A stretch of DNA of 64,000 bases from the NCBI GenBank assembly GCA_036964625.1, contig JBALTG010000006.1, positions 5,797-69,796 of the forward strand. Direction: 5' to 3'. Below the pieces are notes generated by a model that did not search any database, was not told the origin of the DNA, and saw only the letters and a program-made list of their open reading frames with translations. Within the stretch, counting starts at the first letter, position 1. Every line of letters starts with the position of its first letter. The translations under genes and the position numbers were made by a program. Below are positions 9,293-18,815 of this stretch, piece by piece. The DNA comes from Motiliproteus sp036964625 (GTDB lineage Bacteria > Pseudomonadota > Gammaproteobacteria > Pseudomonadales > Balneatricaceae).

Positions 9293-10313
9293 GGTGTTTC
9301 TCCTGCAGGATTGATTGTTTTTATGCGTTACGGGGGATGAGTAACGTAGGGATATGATAGCTAGAATTCGGAAGAGTTATTTGTTTTAATTATTCATTAT
9401 TGTAGTTTATAAGGCTGTGCGAGTTGTATTTTGTGGTGGTAAAAATTGCTGTAGTGCAGCAAAGCCAGCTCATAATACTTATATAGAGGCTACGTATTGC
9501 GTGCAGCGCTACACCCTGTTCATAAAGAAGAGGGTTAGTAAGCTGTTACCGTTTATTCTAAGACGTCCTGCCCAGCCCCTTATACGTGCGATAAGCTGGC
9601 CTTCTCATTCATTTAGGAGGCAGTGCATGAGCTATTCGCCCCGTCGGACCCCCGAGCAATGGCAAGACCTGATTGACCAAAGGCAGGGCAAATCGGCAGG
9701 ATAGCCGACTTTCACAACCGCTGGTTGGCCGTAGAATAAGGCACATGGATGTGCCGAATGCTTCCGAATCTGTCAGCGTTAGGCTGAATTCATAGCGCCG
9801 CAGGCGCGTATCCGCAGGACGGTTAGCGGGGCGCGTTTTGATGGACAGGGATGTTCGAATGCCGCGAGGTCATGGACGGCCTTGCTTCCGTTTCTTTGCC
9901 GCGTGCAAAGAAATGAAGACGCCCGAGGGGGCGGAGTTGAAGCCCACCGGCAATGATAATAATCGCTAATCCACCGAAAACCTTCGCATCAGCAAGGGAC
10001 GGCGATGCCTGCGCGGCAAGGGTTTAAGTGCTACGTCTTGATTGATGCAGCTCGCGAGAATAGATCGGCTGAATCATGGCTGAGGTTTGTGGGTAATCAG
10101 GTACTGGTATTTTGCAAAACCGGGAGGAGGGATAGATCCGCCCCCCCTCCAGCAAGGCACCAGTATTGATCAGTTTGAAGGGGACCTTTGCCTGCGGTAA
10201 GAGTTCATTGCAGCTAAGTGACTGAAGGTCACCCGGTCCCTGAGCATGATGCAAATTACGGCTTAATATTGAAACAACAGTTGAGCAACCTGCGTTACAT
10301 AATCTTGCCTATT
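9293..10313. other. Non-coding stretch with insertion-sequence debris
   Basis: Apart from the IS66-like remnant at 9627-9704, I see no supportable gene in these 1.0 kb. The segment at 9891-9913 is an exact inverted repeat (TTTCTTTGC, 5-base loop, GCAAAGAAA). It is followed by a GC-rich CGCCCGAGGGGGCG stretch, a combination reminiscent of extragenic repeats in gammaproteobacteria. A minus-strand frame at 10024-10254 has no recognisable features. Confidence 0.5.
9627..9704 (+). pseudogene. Remnant of an IS66-family accessory gene (tnpA-like N-terminus)
   Basis: A good ribosome-binding site (TTTAGGAGG) precedes an ATG encoding MSYSPRRTPEQWQDLIDQRQ, after which the frame stops within five codons. 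The RRTPEQWQ-LI-Q pattern is how IS66-type TnpA accessory proteins begin, usually continuing as SGLS-x-FC. Only about 25 codons survive and no transposase follows, so this is a truncated relic. The assignment rests on a short match and is moderate. Confidence 0.5.
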
Positions 10314-12872
10314 TCAGTCTGGTAGGTAACGCTGACTCCATTGTGTGGCCGCTACGCCCTGGGTAAGCATCTCGTCAATATCAGCGGAGGAAAAGTCAAG
10401 CTGGTGTAGAGTTTCTACAGTGTGTGTACCGTATTTTGGCATTGGGGTTGGCACAACGGTTTTCGCGAACTTTGGCCGAATCGCATTAGGAGCGATGAGG
10501 TCGACTGCATAGCCACAAGGGTGTTGTGCGTGGCGGATAAAGGCAACGCTCTTGGGTCCATCCAGGTCGATTCCACTCGCTTCGCTCATCAATGAGCTTT
10601 CGCGCAGCTGGCTCATGGTCGCTAGAGGTTGACAGCCGATATCGGCAGCGCCAAATAGCGATTGCCAATGAGCAAGCGGTTGAGTGCTAAACAGGGCTTC
10701 GAGTTGCTGTTCGGCGGCATCGTTATTAATACAGTCGATATCAGCGGAGCCTATGGCTGCCTTAAACGCCTCGAGCTTGAGATCTTTATCTACAGCCAGG
10801 AAGAACCAGCCGTCACTGGCACGATAGCAGCGATAGAGAGCATCTGAGCCCTTCACCTCACGACCGCTTGGCTCGTTAAATGGCGCTCGGCCTGGGTAGT
10901 CATACATAAAGGGGACTTGGATCAGCTGGCCTGCCGCAATGAGTGAACTGCGAGCAACGGAACCACCATTGCCCTTTGCCCGGTTCACCAGCGCCACACC
11001 GATAGCCAGTGCGGCACAATAGCCACCCAACACATCAATGGTGCCGAAGTGGGCATGTTCTTCAGGTGTATCCATGCCACCGCCAAAGCGTGACATGATC
11101 CCGGTGGTCGCCTGCACCAGATCGTCATAACCGGGATGATTACTGCGGGGACCGTTCATGGGACCACCGTAAGCATCGAACTGGCAAAGGATTATTTCAG
11201 GATTAATCTGGTGTAGGGCATTGATCGACACCCCTAGCCTTTCCAGCTGGGCATCGCTGGCATTGATGGTGATCACGTCAATCTCCGGCAGCAGCCTGTC
11301 GAGCACGGCTTTACCCTGCGGGCTTTTCAGGTCAAGTAGAACACTCTTCTTACCCTGATTCGCCTGCATGCCAAAAACCGTCGTATTCCACGGATCAAGC
11401 GCCGGTTCGGGAGGATCGATGCTGATGACATCAGCGCCGAAACGCGCCAAAGTTCCGGCAATCGTCGGCCCGGCAATTACATTGGTCAGGTCGAGGATTT
11501 TGATTCCTTCAAGCCAGCCCTTCGTCTGTCGCGGACTATCCACAGGGCCACTAACCTGTGCTTTTTCTCGCCAACGCTCCAATGTCACCTCTATGTTGGC
11601 ATACTTTTTATTACCAGAGCCTCTATTGGGGCTCTGGGCCGGCTGTTTAGTGGTGACATCAGCGTCTCCTATAAGCCAACAGATATTACCCATCTGTCGC
11701 ATTTTTCCATAGGTGGGATCATCCACCTCCAGGATACTACCGGACAACAAGGCATGCTCAGAGTTGAGCCACTCTTTGGTCAGCTGATGGGCACAACCGG
11801 GTACGCCTGCGTCACCAAAGCGTTGCTCCCACTCATAAGCGGCTCTGGTTTTAAATGCCGCTTTCATCTTATCGGAAACAAAGTCGGCCCAGTTTCTGGA
11901 CAAAGGATAAGAGACGAGGGTGCAGTCAGCACCCTCGGGCCAATCGGCGATATCCAGATAGGCGCTGTGGGTGGGAATGCCTGCGGCTTCAATCTCTTCC
12001 CATACACCGAGCACCTTCAAGCAGGCGATCGGATGGCGGGTGTGGGAGGAGCACACCGTGTAAAATGGGCGGCCATCCCCGCACAGGTAAGTGCGATAAA
12101 ATGGATCCAGGAACGCCTGCAGACCTGGGTAGTTAAGGTTAAGCGGCTCATCATTGGCGCGTCGTCTCTCAATTTCCAGTTCCCGCGGTGACTTGTAGCG
12201 ATCCGGCAACCCCTCGACATGCATCGAGTTGTAGGCCAGCCCCTCCATCAACGCCGCTGAGATAGGAACCTCGATCACGTCTCCCTGTCCTGATTGCTCT
12301 CTGGAAAATAGCGCCAGGGTCACGGCGGTAGCGCCCAACACCGCCGCATAAGCCGACCCTAAGGGAAGCGGCGAAAATGAGGGGTTGATCCCCATCAGAA
12401 TGCGGTTGAGCCCCATATCGGTAAACTGCCCTACCGCCGCAGCGATAACGCCTTCCCAGGCGGGCAGGTTGGCGTACGCTTCATCTTTTTCAGAAAACCC
12501 GGGCAGCGATAGATAAACCAGAGCCGGATTGAGGGTACGCATATCCGTGGCGCCCAGTCCCAGCTTCTGCATCACACCGGGACGGAAGTTTTCCACCACG
12601 ACATCGGCATTCTGAACCAGCTCCTGGGCCAGGGTCAGATCGCGATCGGTTGTCAGGTCAAGGCTAATACGCTGTTTGCCACGATTCAGTATGGCATCGG
12701 CGGGGTTATCCCAACGGGGACCTGCAGGCGGGTCGATATGGATCACTTCGGCGCCCTGGTCTGCCAGCATCATGGCGACAGCAGGGCCAGCGATATATTG
12801 GCCAAAATCGACCACGCGAACACCTTCCAGGGGACGGGCGTTTTTTTGCTGCTTGCGTCGCTTCGGTTCCAT
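10314..12872 (-). CDS. Double class III (CaiB/BaiF-type) CoA-transferase family protein
   Basis: The protein has 852 residues, twice the usual 400, because two CaiB/BaiF domains are fused. The first begins PLEGVRVVDFGQYIAGPAVA (about residue 14) and the second WLEGIKILDLTNVIAGPTIA (about residue 455). Each has the N-terminal domain pattern with ADVVVENFRPGV or IDVITINASD. Family members move CoA between carboxylic acids without metal. Where formyl-CoA transferase has its catalytic Asp (the GQ-V-V-MQDA stretch), I read Ala in the first half (GQGDVIEVPISAALME) and Ile in the second, so activity may differ. It lies divergent from a LysR gene, next to the carnitine block. A role in activating carnitine or a related quaternary acid is inferred from context only. 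Confidence 0.88.
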   Translation of the reverse strand: MEPKRRKQQKNARPLEGVRVVDFGQYIAGPAVAMMLADQGAEVIHIDPPAGPRWDNPADAILNRGKQRISLDLTTDRDLTLAQELVQNADVVVENFRPGVMQKLGLGATDMRTLNPALVYLSLPGFSEKDEAYANLPAWEGVIAAAVGQFTDMGLNRILMGINPSFSPLPLGSAYAAVLGATAVTLALFSREQSGQGDVIEVPISAALMEGLAYNSMHVEGLPDRYKSPRELEIERRRANDEPLNLNYPGLQAFLDPFYRTYLCGDGRPFYTVCSSHTRHPIACLKVLGVWEEIEAAGIPTHSAYLDIADWPEGADCTLVSYPLSRNWADFVSDKMKAAFKTRAAYEWEQRFGDAGVPGCAHQLTKEWLNSEHALLSGSILEVDDPTYGKMRQMGNICWLIGDADVTTKQPAQSPNRGSGNKKYANIEVTLERWREKAQVSGPVDSPRQTKGWLEGIKILDLTNVIAGPTIAGTLARFGADVISIDPPEPALDPWNTTVFGMQANQGKKSVLLDLKSPQGKAVLDRLLPEIDVITINASDAQLERLGVSINALHQINPEIILCQFDAYGGPMNGPRSNHPGYDDLVQATTGIMSRFGGGMDTPEEHAHFGTIDVLGGYCAALAIGVALVNRAKGNGGSVARSSLIAAGQLIQVPFMYDYPGRAPFNEPSGREVKGSDALYRCYRASDGWFFLAVDKDLKLEAFKAAIGSADIDCINNDAAEQQLEALFSTQPLAHWQSLFGAADIGCQPLATMSQLRESSLMSEASGIDLDGPKSVAFIRHAQHPCGYAVDLIAPNAIRPKFAKTVVPTPMPKYGTHTVETLHQLDFSSADIDEMLTQGVAATQWSQRYLPD

Positions 12873-13090
12873 AACTCACCTGTGGTATACGATAAAGTGG
12901 AAGCTGATAGCGCCGATAGGTGCGCCGGTCATCTCGTTAATCGCATGCTAATTGCTAAAGAAAAAGCCGCATATCGAAACTTTTACCACAGAGCGTCCGA
13001 AATTTTTTAACACCTCTGTAACCATTATAAATCAATATGTTTAAAGATAAGGTGATAGCATATTCCGAATAGCCAAGCGGATTTAGCACT

Positions 13091-13963
13091 ATGGATATGC
13101 AGAGCATAAAAACATTTTTAATGCTGGCCGAAGTTAAGCGGTTAGGAGATTGCGCTAAACAGCTTCATCTGACTAAATCTGCGATCAGTATTCGAATCAA
13201 ACAGCTGGAAGCCGAGCTCGATCAACAACTCTTTGAGCGCGGTGCCCAAGGCATGACACTGACCGTCCAAGGGCAGCGTTTCTATCGCCATGCCCTCTCT
13301 TTGCAGCGGTGCTGGGAAAATGCCAAACGTGAGATTCGACTCACGGAGCAACCCGGAGGCCTGTTGCGAATTGGAGCCCATCCCGCGCTGGCCGATGATC
13401 TATTACTGGACTGGGCCGCCAGCCTCAGAACCCTGGATTCAACTCAATCCTTACACCTGATGGCCGACTACTCTGCAGCACTTATCCAGCAGGTATCCTC
13501 GGGCATCCTGGATATCGCCTTGATCTTGGTTGCGGAAACGGCCCCTGGCCTACTGGTGGAGCGGCTTTTTAACGACCATCTACAGATGGTCTCAACAGAT
13601 ACGGACCGACTGGCGCTGGTGAGCCCAGAACGCTATATCTATCTGGACTGGGGCTGGGGATACAACGCCGCCCACGGGGAACGGTTAGCGCAGCTCCAGA
13701 GTGCGCCTGTCACGTCGGGGCTGGCATCCCTGGGTACCCATTGGCTTCAAAGGCAGGGTGGTACCGCGTACCTTCCAGCACGCTTGGTTCAGGAGGCACT
13801 AGCAGAGGGAAGTCTGCGACTAGTGAAGGATGCTCCCCGTTTTGAACGACCTGTTTATGCTACCTATTCTACCGTTCATCCTTTTCCTGGCAAGATAGCC
13901 CTGGCGATGCGAGCCCTTCGCCAAGTCATCGAAAAGGCATATCAACACATACCTGGGACATAA
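13091..13963 (+). CDS. LysR-family transcriptional regulator
   Basis: This is a 290-residue LysR regulator. Residues 1-60 hold the winged helix-turn-helix (MDMQSIKTFLMLAEVKRLGDCAKQLHLTKSAISIRIKQLE), followed by a ligand-binding domain. It is divergent from the double CoA-transferase gene with about 220 bp between them, the usual arrangement for a LysR protein controlling its neighbour. The inducer is unknown; a carnitine-related compound would fit the region. Confidence 0.92.
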   Translation: MDMQSIKTFLMLAEVKRLGDCAKQLHLTKSAISIRIKQLEAELDQQLFERGAQGMTLTVQGQRFYRHALSLQRCWENAKREIRLTEQPGGLLRIGAHPALADDLLLDWAASLRTLDSTQSLHLMADYSAALIQQVSSGILDIALILVAETAPGLLVERLFNDHLQMVSTDTDRLALVSPERYIYLDWGWGYNAAHGERLAQLQSAPVTSGLASLGTHWLQRQGGTAYLPARLVQEALAEGSLRLVKDAPRFERPVYATYSTVHPFPGKIALAMRALRQVIEKAYQHIPGT

Positions 13964-14013
13964 CAAGGTCAGCCCTTGCCGCCAATATTGATCAAGTTTG
14001 GGAAGGAACACAT

Positions 14014-14038
14014 AAAAAGGCAGCGCCGGGGCGCTGCC
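14014..14038 (-). terminator. Intrinsic terminator after the esterase gene
   Basis: The minus strand reads GGCAGCGCCCCGGCGCTGCC followed by TTTTT, a compact GC-rich hairpin with a T tract. It lies about 50 bp beyond the stop of the minus-strand esterase and also separates it from the convergent LysR gene. Confidence 0.85.
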
Positions 14039-14090
14039 AACTGAATTACTCCATCAAGGTAATGCGTGCCGTTCAGTGATCAGATGATCG

Positions 14091-15050
14091 TCAAGTTGGA
14101 TCGACATCGGCTAATAGATCACAACAGTCGGCGCGGATCGCATCATAGAAGCGATCGGCCTCCTGCGCGCTGCCCATAGCGCGCAGGCAACCATGTACAA
14201 GCCCTTCACCCAGAGTCAGATCGGCATCTACCCCTGCCAATTTTAACCGCCTGGCGTATTCGAACGCATCGTCTTTAAGGGGGTCGAAGGCCACCGGAAA
14301 CAACCGAGCCGGTGGCAGCCCGGCGAGGCTCTCTGCTTCGAGCGGGACTAGATAGCTTCGCTGTTGTGAATCCATCGACGCCAGGGGCTGCCGACCATAG
14401 ATGCGCCAACAGAACTCGATCGCCGCTGCATTGAGCAGCGGTGCGTCCGAGAGATCCCGATGACTGGGCAACGAACCGGGCTGGGCCAATCCCGGGTAGA
14501 TCAGCACCTGACCGAGTGCAGGCGCCATCCCTTCATCACGACAGCGCAGGCTTAAGGCTGCTACCAGATTGGCACCGGCGCTGTCCCCCACCAACAGTGG
14601 CGAAGCCCTGTCAGGCGCCTCCTCCAGCATTGTCCGATACACAGCAAACACATCATCCAGCGCTGCCGGGAAGGGGGCCTCGGGCGCTCGCCGGTAATGC
14701 ACGGAGATCAGTTCTGATCGACAATCGTGGGCCAGCTTCCCCGCAAAATGATCGTGGCTATCCAGATCGCCCAGATACCATCCTCCCCCGTGGATAAACA
14801 GGATGCGCCGATCGGGGAGATACCGTTCGGGCCAGTAGCGGCGTACAGCAACCTTGGGCTCCCCCATACCAAGGAGCTCATCCCGGCACCGAAGCCCCGA
14901 GGGGCGATGGACATCGAACAGACGATTCATGGCGGTATAGGCCTCTCGCTGGGCCTCGATCCCGGCTTCGATCACCTCATCGGGGAAGCAGGACTCGGTG
15001 GTCTGCACGAATGAGCGCATCGCTACACTTAAGGGATAAGCTTTTCTCAT
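14091..15050 (-). CDS. HSL-family alpha/beta hydrolase, possibly a short-chain acylcarnitine hydrolase
   Basis: About 319 residues of the hormone-sensitive-lipase class. The oxyanion motif HGGGW is in LFIHGGGWYLGDLDSHDHF, the nucleophile in LLVGDSAGANLVAALSL, and the acid/His pair lies toward the end (LVHGCLRAMG holds the His). I take the ATG at 15048-15050 (MRKAYPLSVAMRSFVQ); a TTG nine codons upstream is possible. It sits next to a betaine/carnitine ABC transporter and the cdh genes. In P. aeruginosa a hydrolase gene (hocS) adjoins cdhB and releases carnitine from short-chain acylcarnitines, so that role is an attractive inference. Confidence 0.85.
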   Translation of the reverse strand: MRKAYPLSVAMRSFVQTTESCFPDEVIEAGIEAQREAYTAMNRLFDVHRPSGLRCRDELLGMGEPKVAVRRYWPERYLPDRRILFIHGGGWYLGDLDSHDHFAGKLAHDCRSELISVHYRRAPEAPFPAALDDVFAVYRTMLEEAPDRASPLLVGDSAGANLVAALSLRCRDEGMAPALGQVLIYPGLAQPGSLPSHRDLSDAPLLNAAAIEFCWRIYGRQPLASMDSQQRSYLVPLEAESLAGLPPARLFPVAFDPLKDDAFEYARRLKLAGVDADLTLGEGLVHGCLRAMGSAQEADRFYDAIRADCCDLLADVDPT

Positions 15051-15100
15051 ATCGATCGATTCCAAATCGATGACCAAACCAATCTACACCCTAGGTCCAT

Positions 15101-15138
15101 GAAAGGGTGCCCAGCCACGGACGGCCAGGCACTCTTTC
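15101..15138 (-). terminator. Terminator-like hairpin after the ABC binding-protein gene
   Basis: Arms GAAAGGGTGCC and GGCACTCTTTC pair with one mismatch around a 16-base loop, 17 bases past the stop of the minus-strand binding-protein gene. No clear T tract follows, so function as a terminator is uncertain. Confidence 0.45.
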
Positions 15139-15154
15139 AACAGATAGGATCAGC

Positions 15155-16162
15155 CTAATCCAACCAGCGCATAACTACCTTCGGATTAGCCTCAACCCAG
15201 GCCTCTGCCATCTCAACGGGATCCTCATGGTCTTGGGCGATCTTGTTGATCCACTTGCTGACATCACCTGCATCCAAACTAACCTTACTCAGGAACTCAG
15301 CCACCTTGGGCACTCTCTTTTCCAGTGACTTGGAGTAGGCTATATAGACTTCCGTGGTGGGTGCACCACAGGTAATATTGCTGTCTTCAAGCCAGTTTTC
15401 GGTATCGTTGAATTTGTAGCAACCATCCGGATTGTACTGAGCATGCTGCTTCTTGCTGTCCCCGGCATAACCGGTGAATGTTGGCTCCTCCAGCTTTCTC
15501 AGGTCATAGGCGGAGTGGATCCACTCAGGTGTCCAGTAATAGAACAAAAGCCCCTTTTTTTTGCGGTAGGCCGTTTTAAGTTGAGCCTTGATGATGGAGT
15601 CGGAGACGATTACCGGCGTGAAATATTTGTCAAAACCGTAACCCTTGGCTTTGACTTGATTGATTTTGACACCGGACCAGCCGGGCGCACCGGGCCAATA
15701 TTCGCCCTTGCCGTCCCCATCGTTGTCAAACAGCTTGGCGATCTCCGGTTTTGCCAGGTCACTTACGCTTTTCACCCCGTACTGATCCTGAATATAACCG
15801 GGAATAAAAAAGCCGTCGGTGCCCAGATAAGGCTTTTGGTTAGAACGGATACTCTCCTTCCCACCCTTAGCAATGAATTTAGCCCAGGGTTCGGTTTGTG
15901 ATGAGGTCCAGACATCGGGGTGCACATCGATGCTTCCCTTGCCCTTATCCATCGCTGACCAGATTGCCGCCTGATCTGCAGAGATGATTTCGACATTGAC
16001 GTCCAGATGCTTCTCCATCAGCACCTTGAGCACGTTTTCAATGGCCAAGGATGCGTCCCAACTGACTTCGCCGATAACCACCGTCTCCTTGGCGGCTACA
16101 CCTTGCGACAGGCCCAGCCCTAAGGCGGCAGCTAAACTCACAGTCTTGAACAGGTTTTTCAT
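15155..16162 (-). CDS. Periplasmic substrate-binding protein for betaine/carnitine-type compounds
   Basis: A 335-residue OpuAC/ProX-type binding protein. It has a Sec signal peptide (MKNLFKTVSLAAALGLGLSQGVAA, cleavage near residue 24) and family stretches VVIGEVSWDASLAIENVLKVLM, GSIDVHPDVWTSSQ, YYWTPEWIHSAYDL and a late cysteine-containing YKFNDTENWLEDSNITCGAPT. Tryptophans that would build a quaternary-ammonium cage are plentiful. AAGAGGAAA precedes the ATG. The permease and ATPase genes lie just upstream on the same strand. P. aeruginosa CaiX is the carnitine-binding protein in the matching locus, so carnitine or a degradation product such as glycine betaine is the likely ligand. Confidence 0.92.
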   Translation of the reverse strand: MKNLFKTVSLAAALGLGLSQGVAAKETVVIGEVSWDASLAIENVLKVLMEKHLDVNVEIISADQAAIWSAMDKGKGSIDVHPDVWTSSQTEPWAKFIAKGGKESIRSNQKPYLGTDGFFIPGYIQDQYGVKSVSDLAKPEIAKLFDNDGDGKGEYWPGAPGWSGVKINQVKAKGYGFDKYFTPVIVSDSIIKAQLKTAYRKKKGLLFYYWTPEWIHSAYDLRKLEEPTFTGYAGDSKKQHAQYNPDGCYKFNDTENWLEDSNITCGAPTTEVYIAYSKSLEKRVPKVAEFLSKVSLDAGDVSKWINKIAQDHEDPVEMAEAWVEANPKVVMRWLD

Positions 16163-16284
16163 CGCAGTTTCCTCTTTTTATTATGGATAGCCTTCAAACG
16201 AAGGCACGTGGCGTCAGGTTGACGCCATGGGTTCTTTACACGTGTTTTTTTGTGCGTTGTGAATTTTCGTCAAGCGTTTTGTTA

Positions 16285-17619
16285 TCAGGATCGTTTATGG
16301 CGCCCCTGAATAATCCGGTCCAGAATCATGGCGCAGAGCACGATGGCGAGTCCCGCCAGCAGACCTTTGCCAGCTTCCAGGTGTTGCAGTGAAAAGAGTA
16401 CGTCATAGCCCAGGCCACCGGCGCCGATCAGGGCCGCGACGACCACCATTGACAGGCTCATCATGATGCTCTGGTTGATGCCCGCCATGATCGAGGGTAT
16501 TGCGAGGGGAAGCTGTGCTTTGAACAGGATCTGCCGGGGGCTGGCGCCGAAGGCCAGCATCGCCTCGATCACCGAGGGGCTCACTTGTTGGATACCCAGG
16601 GTGGTCAGGCGAATCATCGGCGGCATGGCGAATACCACGGTGGCCAGTACCGCTGGCGGCTTGCCGACGGAGAAGAACGCGATCGCCGGGATCAGGTAGA
16701 CAAAGCTCGGCATGGTCTGCATCAGATCCAGAACCGGATTCAATATCGCATTGAAACGCGGATTTCTGGCGGCAAAAACTCCCAAAGGCGCACCGATCAT
16801 CAGGCAGATAAAGACCGAGGCACCGACCAGCGCCATGGTGCTCATGGCCTTATCCCAGAAACCGAAGAAGCCGAGGTAGGACAATGCTAAGGCGGTAAAG
16901 AGCACTACCCGCCAGCCCGCCGCTTTCCAGGCCAGCAGTATCAGCAGTAATGCCATGACCGGCCAGGGAGTGCCGATAAACAACAGCTCCAGGAAGTCCA
17001 GCATCCCTCGGATTGCCCAGGTGATGGAGTCGAAGAGACCCTCGAAGGTGATCGTTAGCCAGTCAACCGCAGCGTCGATCCCATGCGCGGTATTGGAGGC
17101 GATCTTGCGTGACGTGGGAAAGGTCTCCACGAAACTAACCACGTTGGGTGCGCTGAAGCGATAGATGGTCAGCGGGTAGGTCGCCAACATCAGCAGGGTG
17201 CCGATACCGATGCGCCGCGGGCTGGTGCCGCACTGCTGATTGGGGTTAATGCGCCACTGGTTAAAATAGTGATGGTAAAGACGGTTGGCTACGCAGCCAC
17301 CGACACTGCGGAACATCAACAGCAGGCCGACCCCCAAGGCGAGGCTGGCTTCGGGATAGAGTTCAGCGCCCCAAAGGCTGCGGGCGATAATCACCAGCGC
17401 CGCGACATCCGTGACAGCCAGCAGCCAGAACAGGACCCAGACATTACGACTAGCGGCCCAGAGTGGGCCGAACAGTACCGCCGCCAGGTTCAGACTGTAC
17501 TTCTTCCCCTGGGCGATCAGTTCAAACTGGTGCAGATAATAGTCGGTGGAGCTAACCAGAAAATTCTTCAGTTGCTCTGTCTCACGGTTATCTAACGGTT
17601 GGCTTAGCGTATTATTCAT
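16285..17619 (-). CDS. ABC transporter permease, ProW/OpuAB type, with N-terminal membrane extension
   Basis: About 444 residues. The C-terminal half (from about residue 215) is a ProW-type permease with the EAA-like loop PSVIEAMLAFGASPRQILFKAQLPLAIPSI and the terminal GAGGLGYDVLFSLQ motif. The N-terminal 200 residues hold extra hydrophobic segments plus a cysteine- and tyrosine-containing hydrophilic part, so the protein is longer than a standard ProW. I start at the ATG at 17617-17619, preceded by GGGGAGGGG. This overlaps the ATPase gene by eight bases. It works with the ATPase and binding protein as one importer for quaternary amines. Confidence 0.91.
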   Translation of the reverse strand: MNNTLSQPLDNRETEQLKNFLVSSTDYYLHQFELIAQGKKYSLNLAAVLFGPLWAASRNVWVLFWLLAVTDVAALVIIARSLWGAELYPEASLALGVGLLLMFRSVGGCVANRLYHHYFNQWRINPNQQCGTSPRRIGIGTLLMLATYPLTIYRFSAPNVVSFVETFPTSRKIASNTAHGIDAAVDWLTITFEGLFDSITWAIRGMLDFLELLFIGTPWPVMALLLILLAWKAAGWRVVLFTALALSYLGFFGFWDKAMSTMALVGASVFICLMIGAPLGVFAARNPRFNAILNPVLDLMQTMPSFVYLIPAIAFFSVGKPPAVLATVVFAMPPMIRLTTLGIQQVSPSVIEAMLAFGASPRQILFKAQLPLAIPSIMAGINQSIMMSLSMVVVAALIGAGGLGYDVLFSLQHLEAGKGLLAGLAIVLCAMILDRIIQGRHKRS

Positions 17620-18688
17620 CGTCCCCTCCCCCTTGAATGCCGCGCAGTAATAGACGTTTAGTGACGACACCTACCGCGATGCCATCATCCAGCACCACGA
17701 TCGGCTCATCATGGTCAACCGCCAGATTGATTAGATGATCCAGATCCGCATCTTGAGATGCGGTGGGGCAGCGGCTGATATCCAGATCATGCGCTTTGAG
17801 GTAGTCCTGCAGCGGCTGCATCACCGTATGGGCGAACACGAGCTTCAGCCGGGAGATATTCTTTACAAATTCAGCCACATAATCGTTGGCGGGCGCGGTG
17901 ATAATCTCTTCCGGGGTACCGATCTGGACGATCTCACCGTCTTTCATGATCGCGATGCGATGGCCGATGCGGATCGCTTCATCCAGATCATGGGTGATAA
18001 ACAGGGTGGTTTTCTTCATCGAACGGGACAGCTCCAGGAACTGGTCCTGCAGCTGGCGACGGATCAATGGGTCTAAGGCACTGAAGGGTTCGTCCATTAA
18101 CAGAATCGCCGGATCGGCCGCCATGGCGCGTGCCAAGCCGACACGTTGCTGCATCCCACCGGAAAGCTCTGCGGGTAGTCGATCGCCCCAGCCGTTCAAT
18201 TGCACCAAGGCCAGTTTCTGTTCGGCGATCTTGAGGCGATGTTGTTCATCGACGTCACGTAGTTCAAGGCTGAGTGCCACATTTTCCCGTACGGTACGGT
18301 GGGGCAGCAGGGCGGTATGCTGGAACACCATGCCGATCTTCTCTGCCCGGATTTGGCGCAGTTGTTCGGCATTCAGCGCATTGATATCCTCATCGCCGAT
18401 GAGGATATCTCCGGCAGTGGGTTCAATCAGGCGATTAATGTGGCGTACCAGCGTCGATTTGCCACTGCCTGACAGGCCCATGATGCAGAAAATTTCACCT
18501 TCGTCGGCGTGGAAGGAGGCGTCGGCTACGCCGACGACGCAATCGTATTCGTCGTGTACCTGCTCCTTACTCAGGCCGCGCGTTTTCACAGCTTCGAGGG
18601 CTTCATCGGCGCGTTTGCCGAAAATCTTCCAGACATTGCGACATTCGATCGCGGGTCTGGCGGTTGTCTGTCTCATCATTTGGCTCAC
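17612..18688 (-). CDS. ABC transporter ATPase, ProV/OpuAA type, with a short CBS-like C-terminus
   Basis: This 358-residue ATPase has Walker A GLSGSGKST, Q-loop VFQHTALLPH, signature LSGGMQQRVGLARA, Walker B ILLMDEPFSALD and the H-loop THDLDEA. The N-terminal insert DEALEAVKTRGLSKEQVHDEYDCVVGVADASF is typical of ProV proteins. About 90 residues after the nucleotide-binding domain resemble one CBS-type regulatory segment (DEPIVVLDDGIAVGVVTKRLLLRG). It is the first gene of the transporter operon, 120 bases downstream of cdhA, so it may share the carnitine transcript. Confidence 0.93.
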   Translation of the reverse strand: MSQMMRQTTARPAIECRNVWKIFGKRADEALEAVKTRGLSKEQVHDEYDCVVGVADASFHADEGEIFCIMGLSGSGKSTLVRHINRLIEPTAGDILIGDEDINALNAEQLRQIRAEKIGMVFQHTALLPHRTVRENVALSLELRDVDEQHRLKIAEQKLALVQLNGWGDRLPAELSGGMQQRVGLARAMAADPAILLMDEPFSALDPLIRRQLQDQFLELSRSMKKTTLFITHDLDEAIRIGHRIAIMKDGEIVQIGTPEEIITAPANDYVAEFVKNISRLKLVFAHTVMQPLQDYLKAHDLDISRCPTASQDADLDHLINLAVDHDEPIVVLDDGIAVGVVTKRLLLRGIQGGGDDE

Positions 18689-18815
18689 CTGTTAAAACCG
18701 ATCGACCCAATCATAGGGCCGACGATTTATATTATTATTTTGACGGTTTACCGCCGGTTTTGCGGCGGCAATGCAGCCAAGACTCCGCCCTAGGCGGATA
18801 GGACTGAGCCGTATG

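Noticed and set aside
9841..9860. TGTTCGAATGCC resembling a tRNA T-loop
   Set aside because: No matching anticodon or acceptor arms could be folded around it, so it is not a tRNA gene.
10024..10254. Minus-strand frame of 76 codons in the non-coding stretch before the CoA-transferase gene
   Set aside because: Composition and lack of a start site or domain make it unlikely to be a gene; the region contains insertion-sequence debris.
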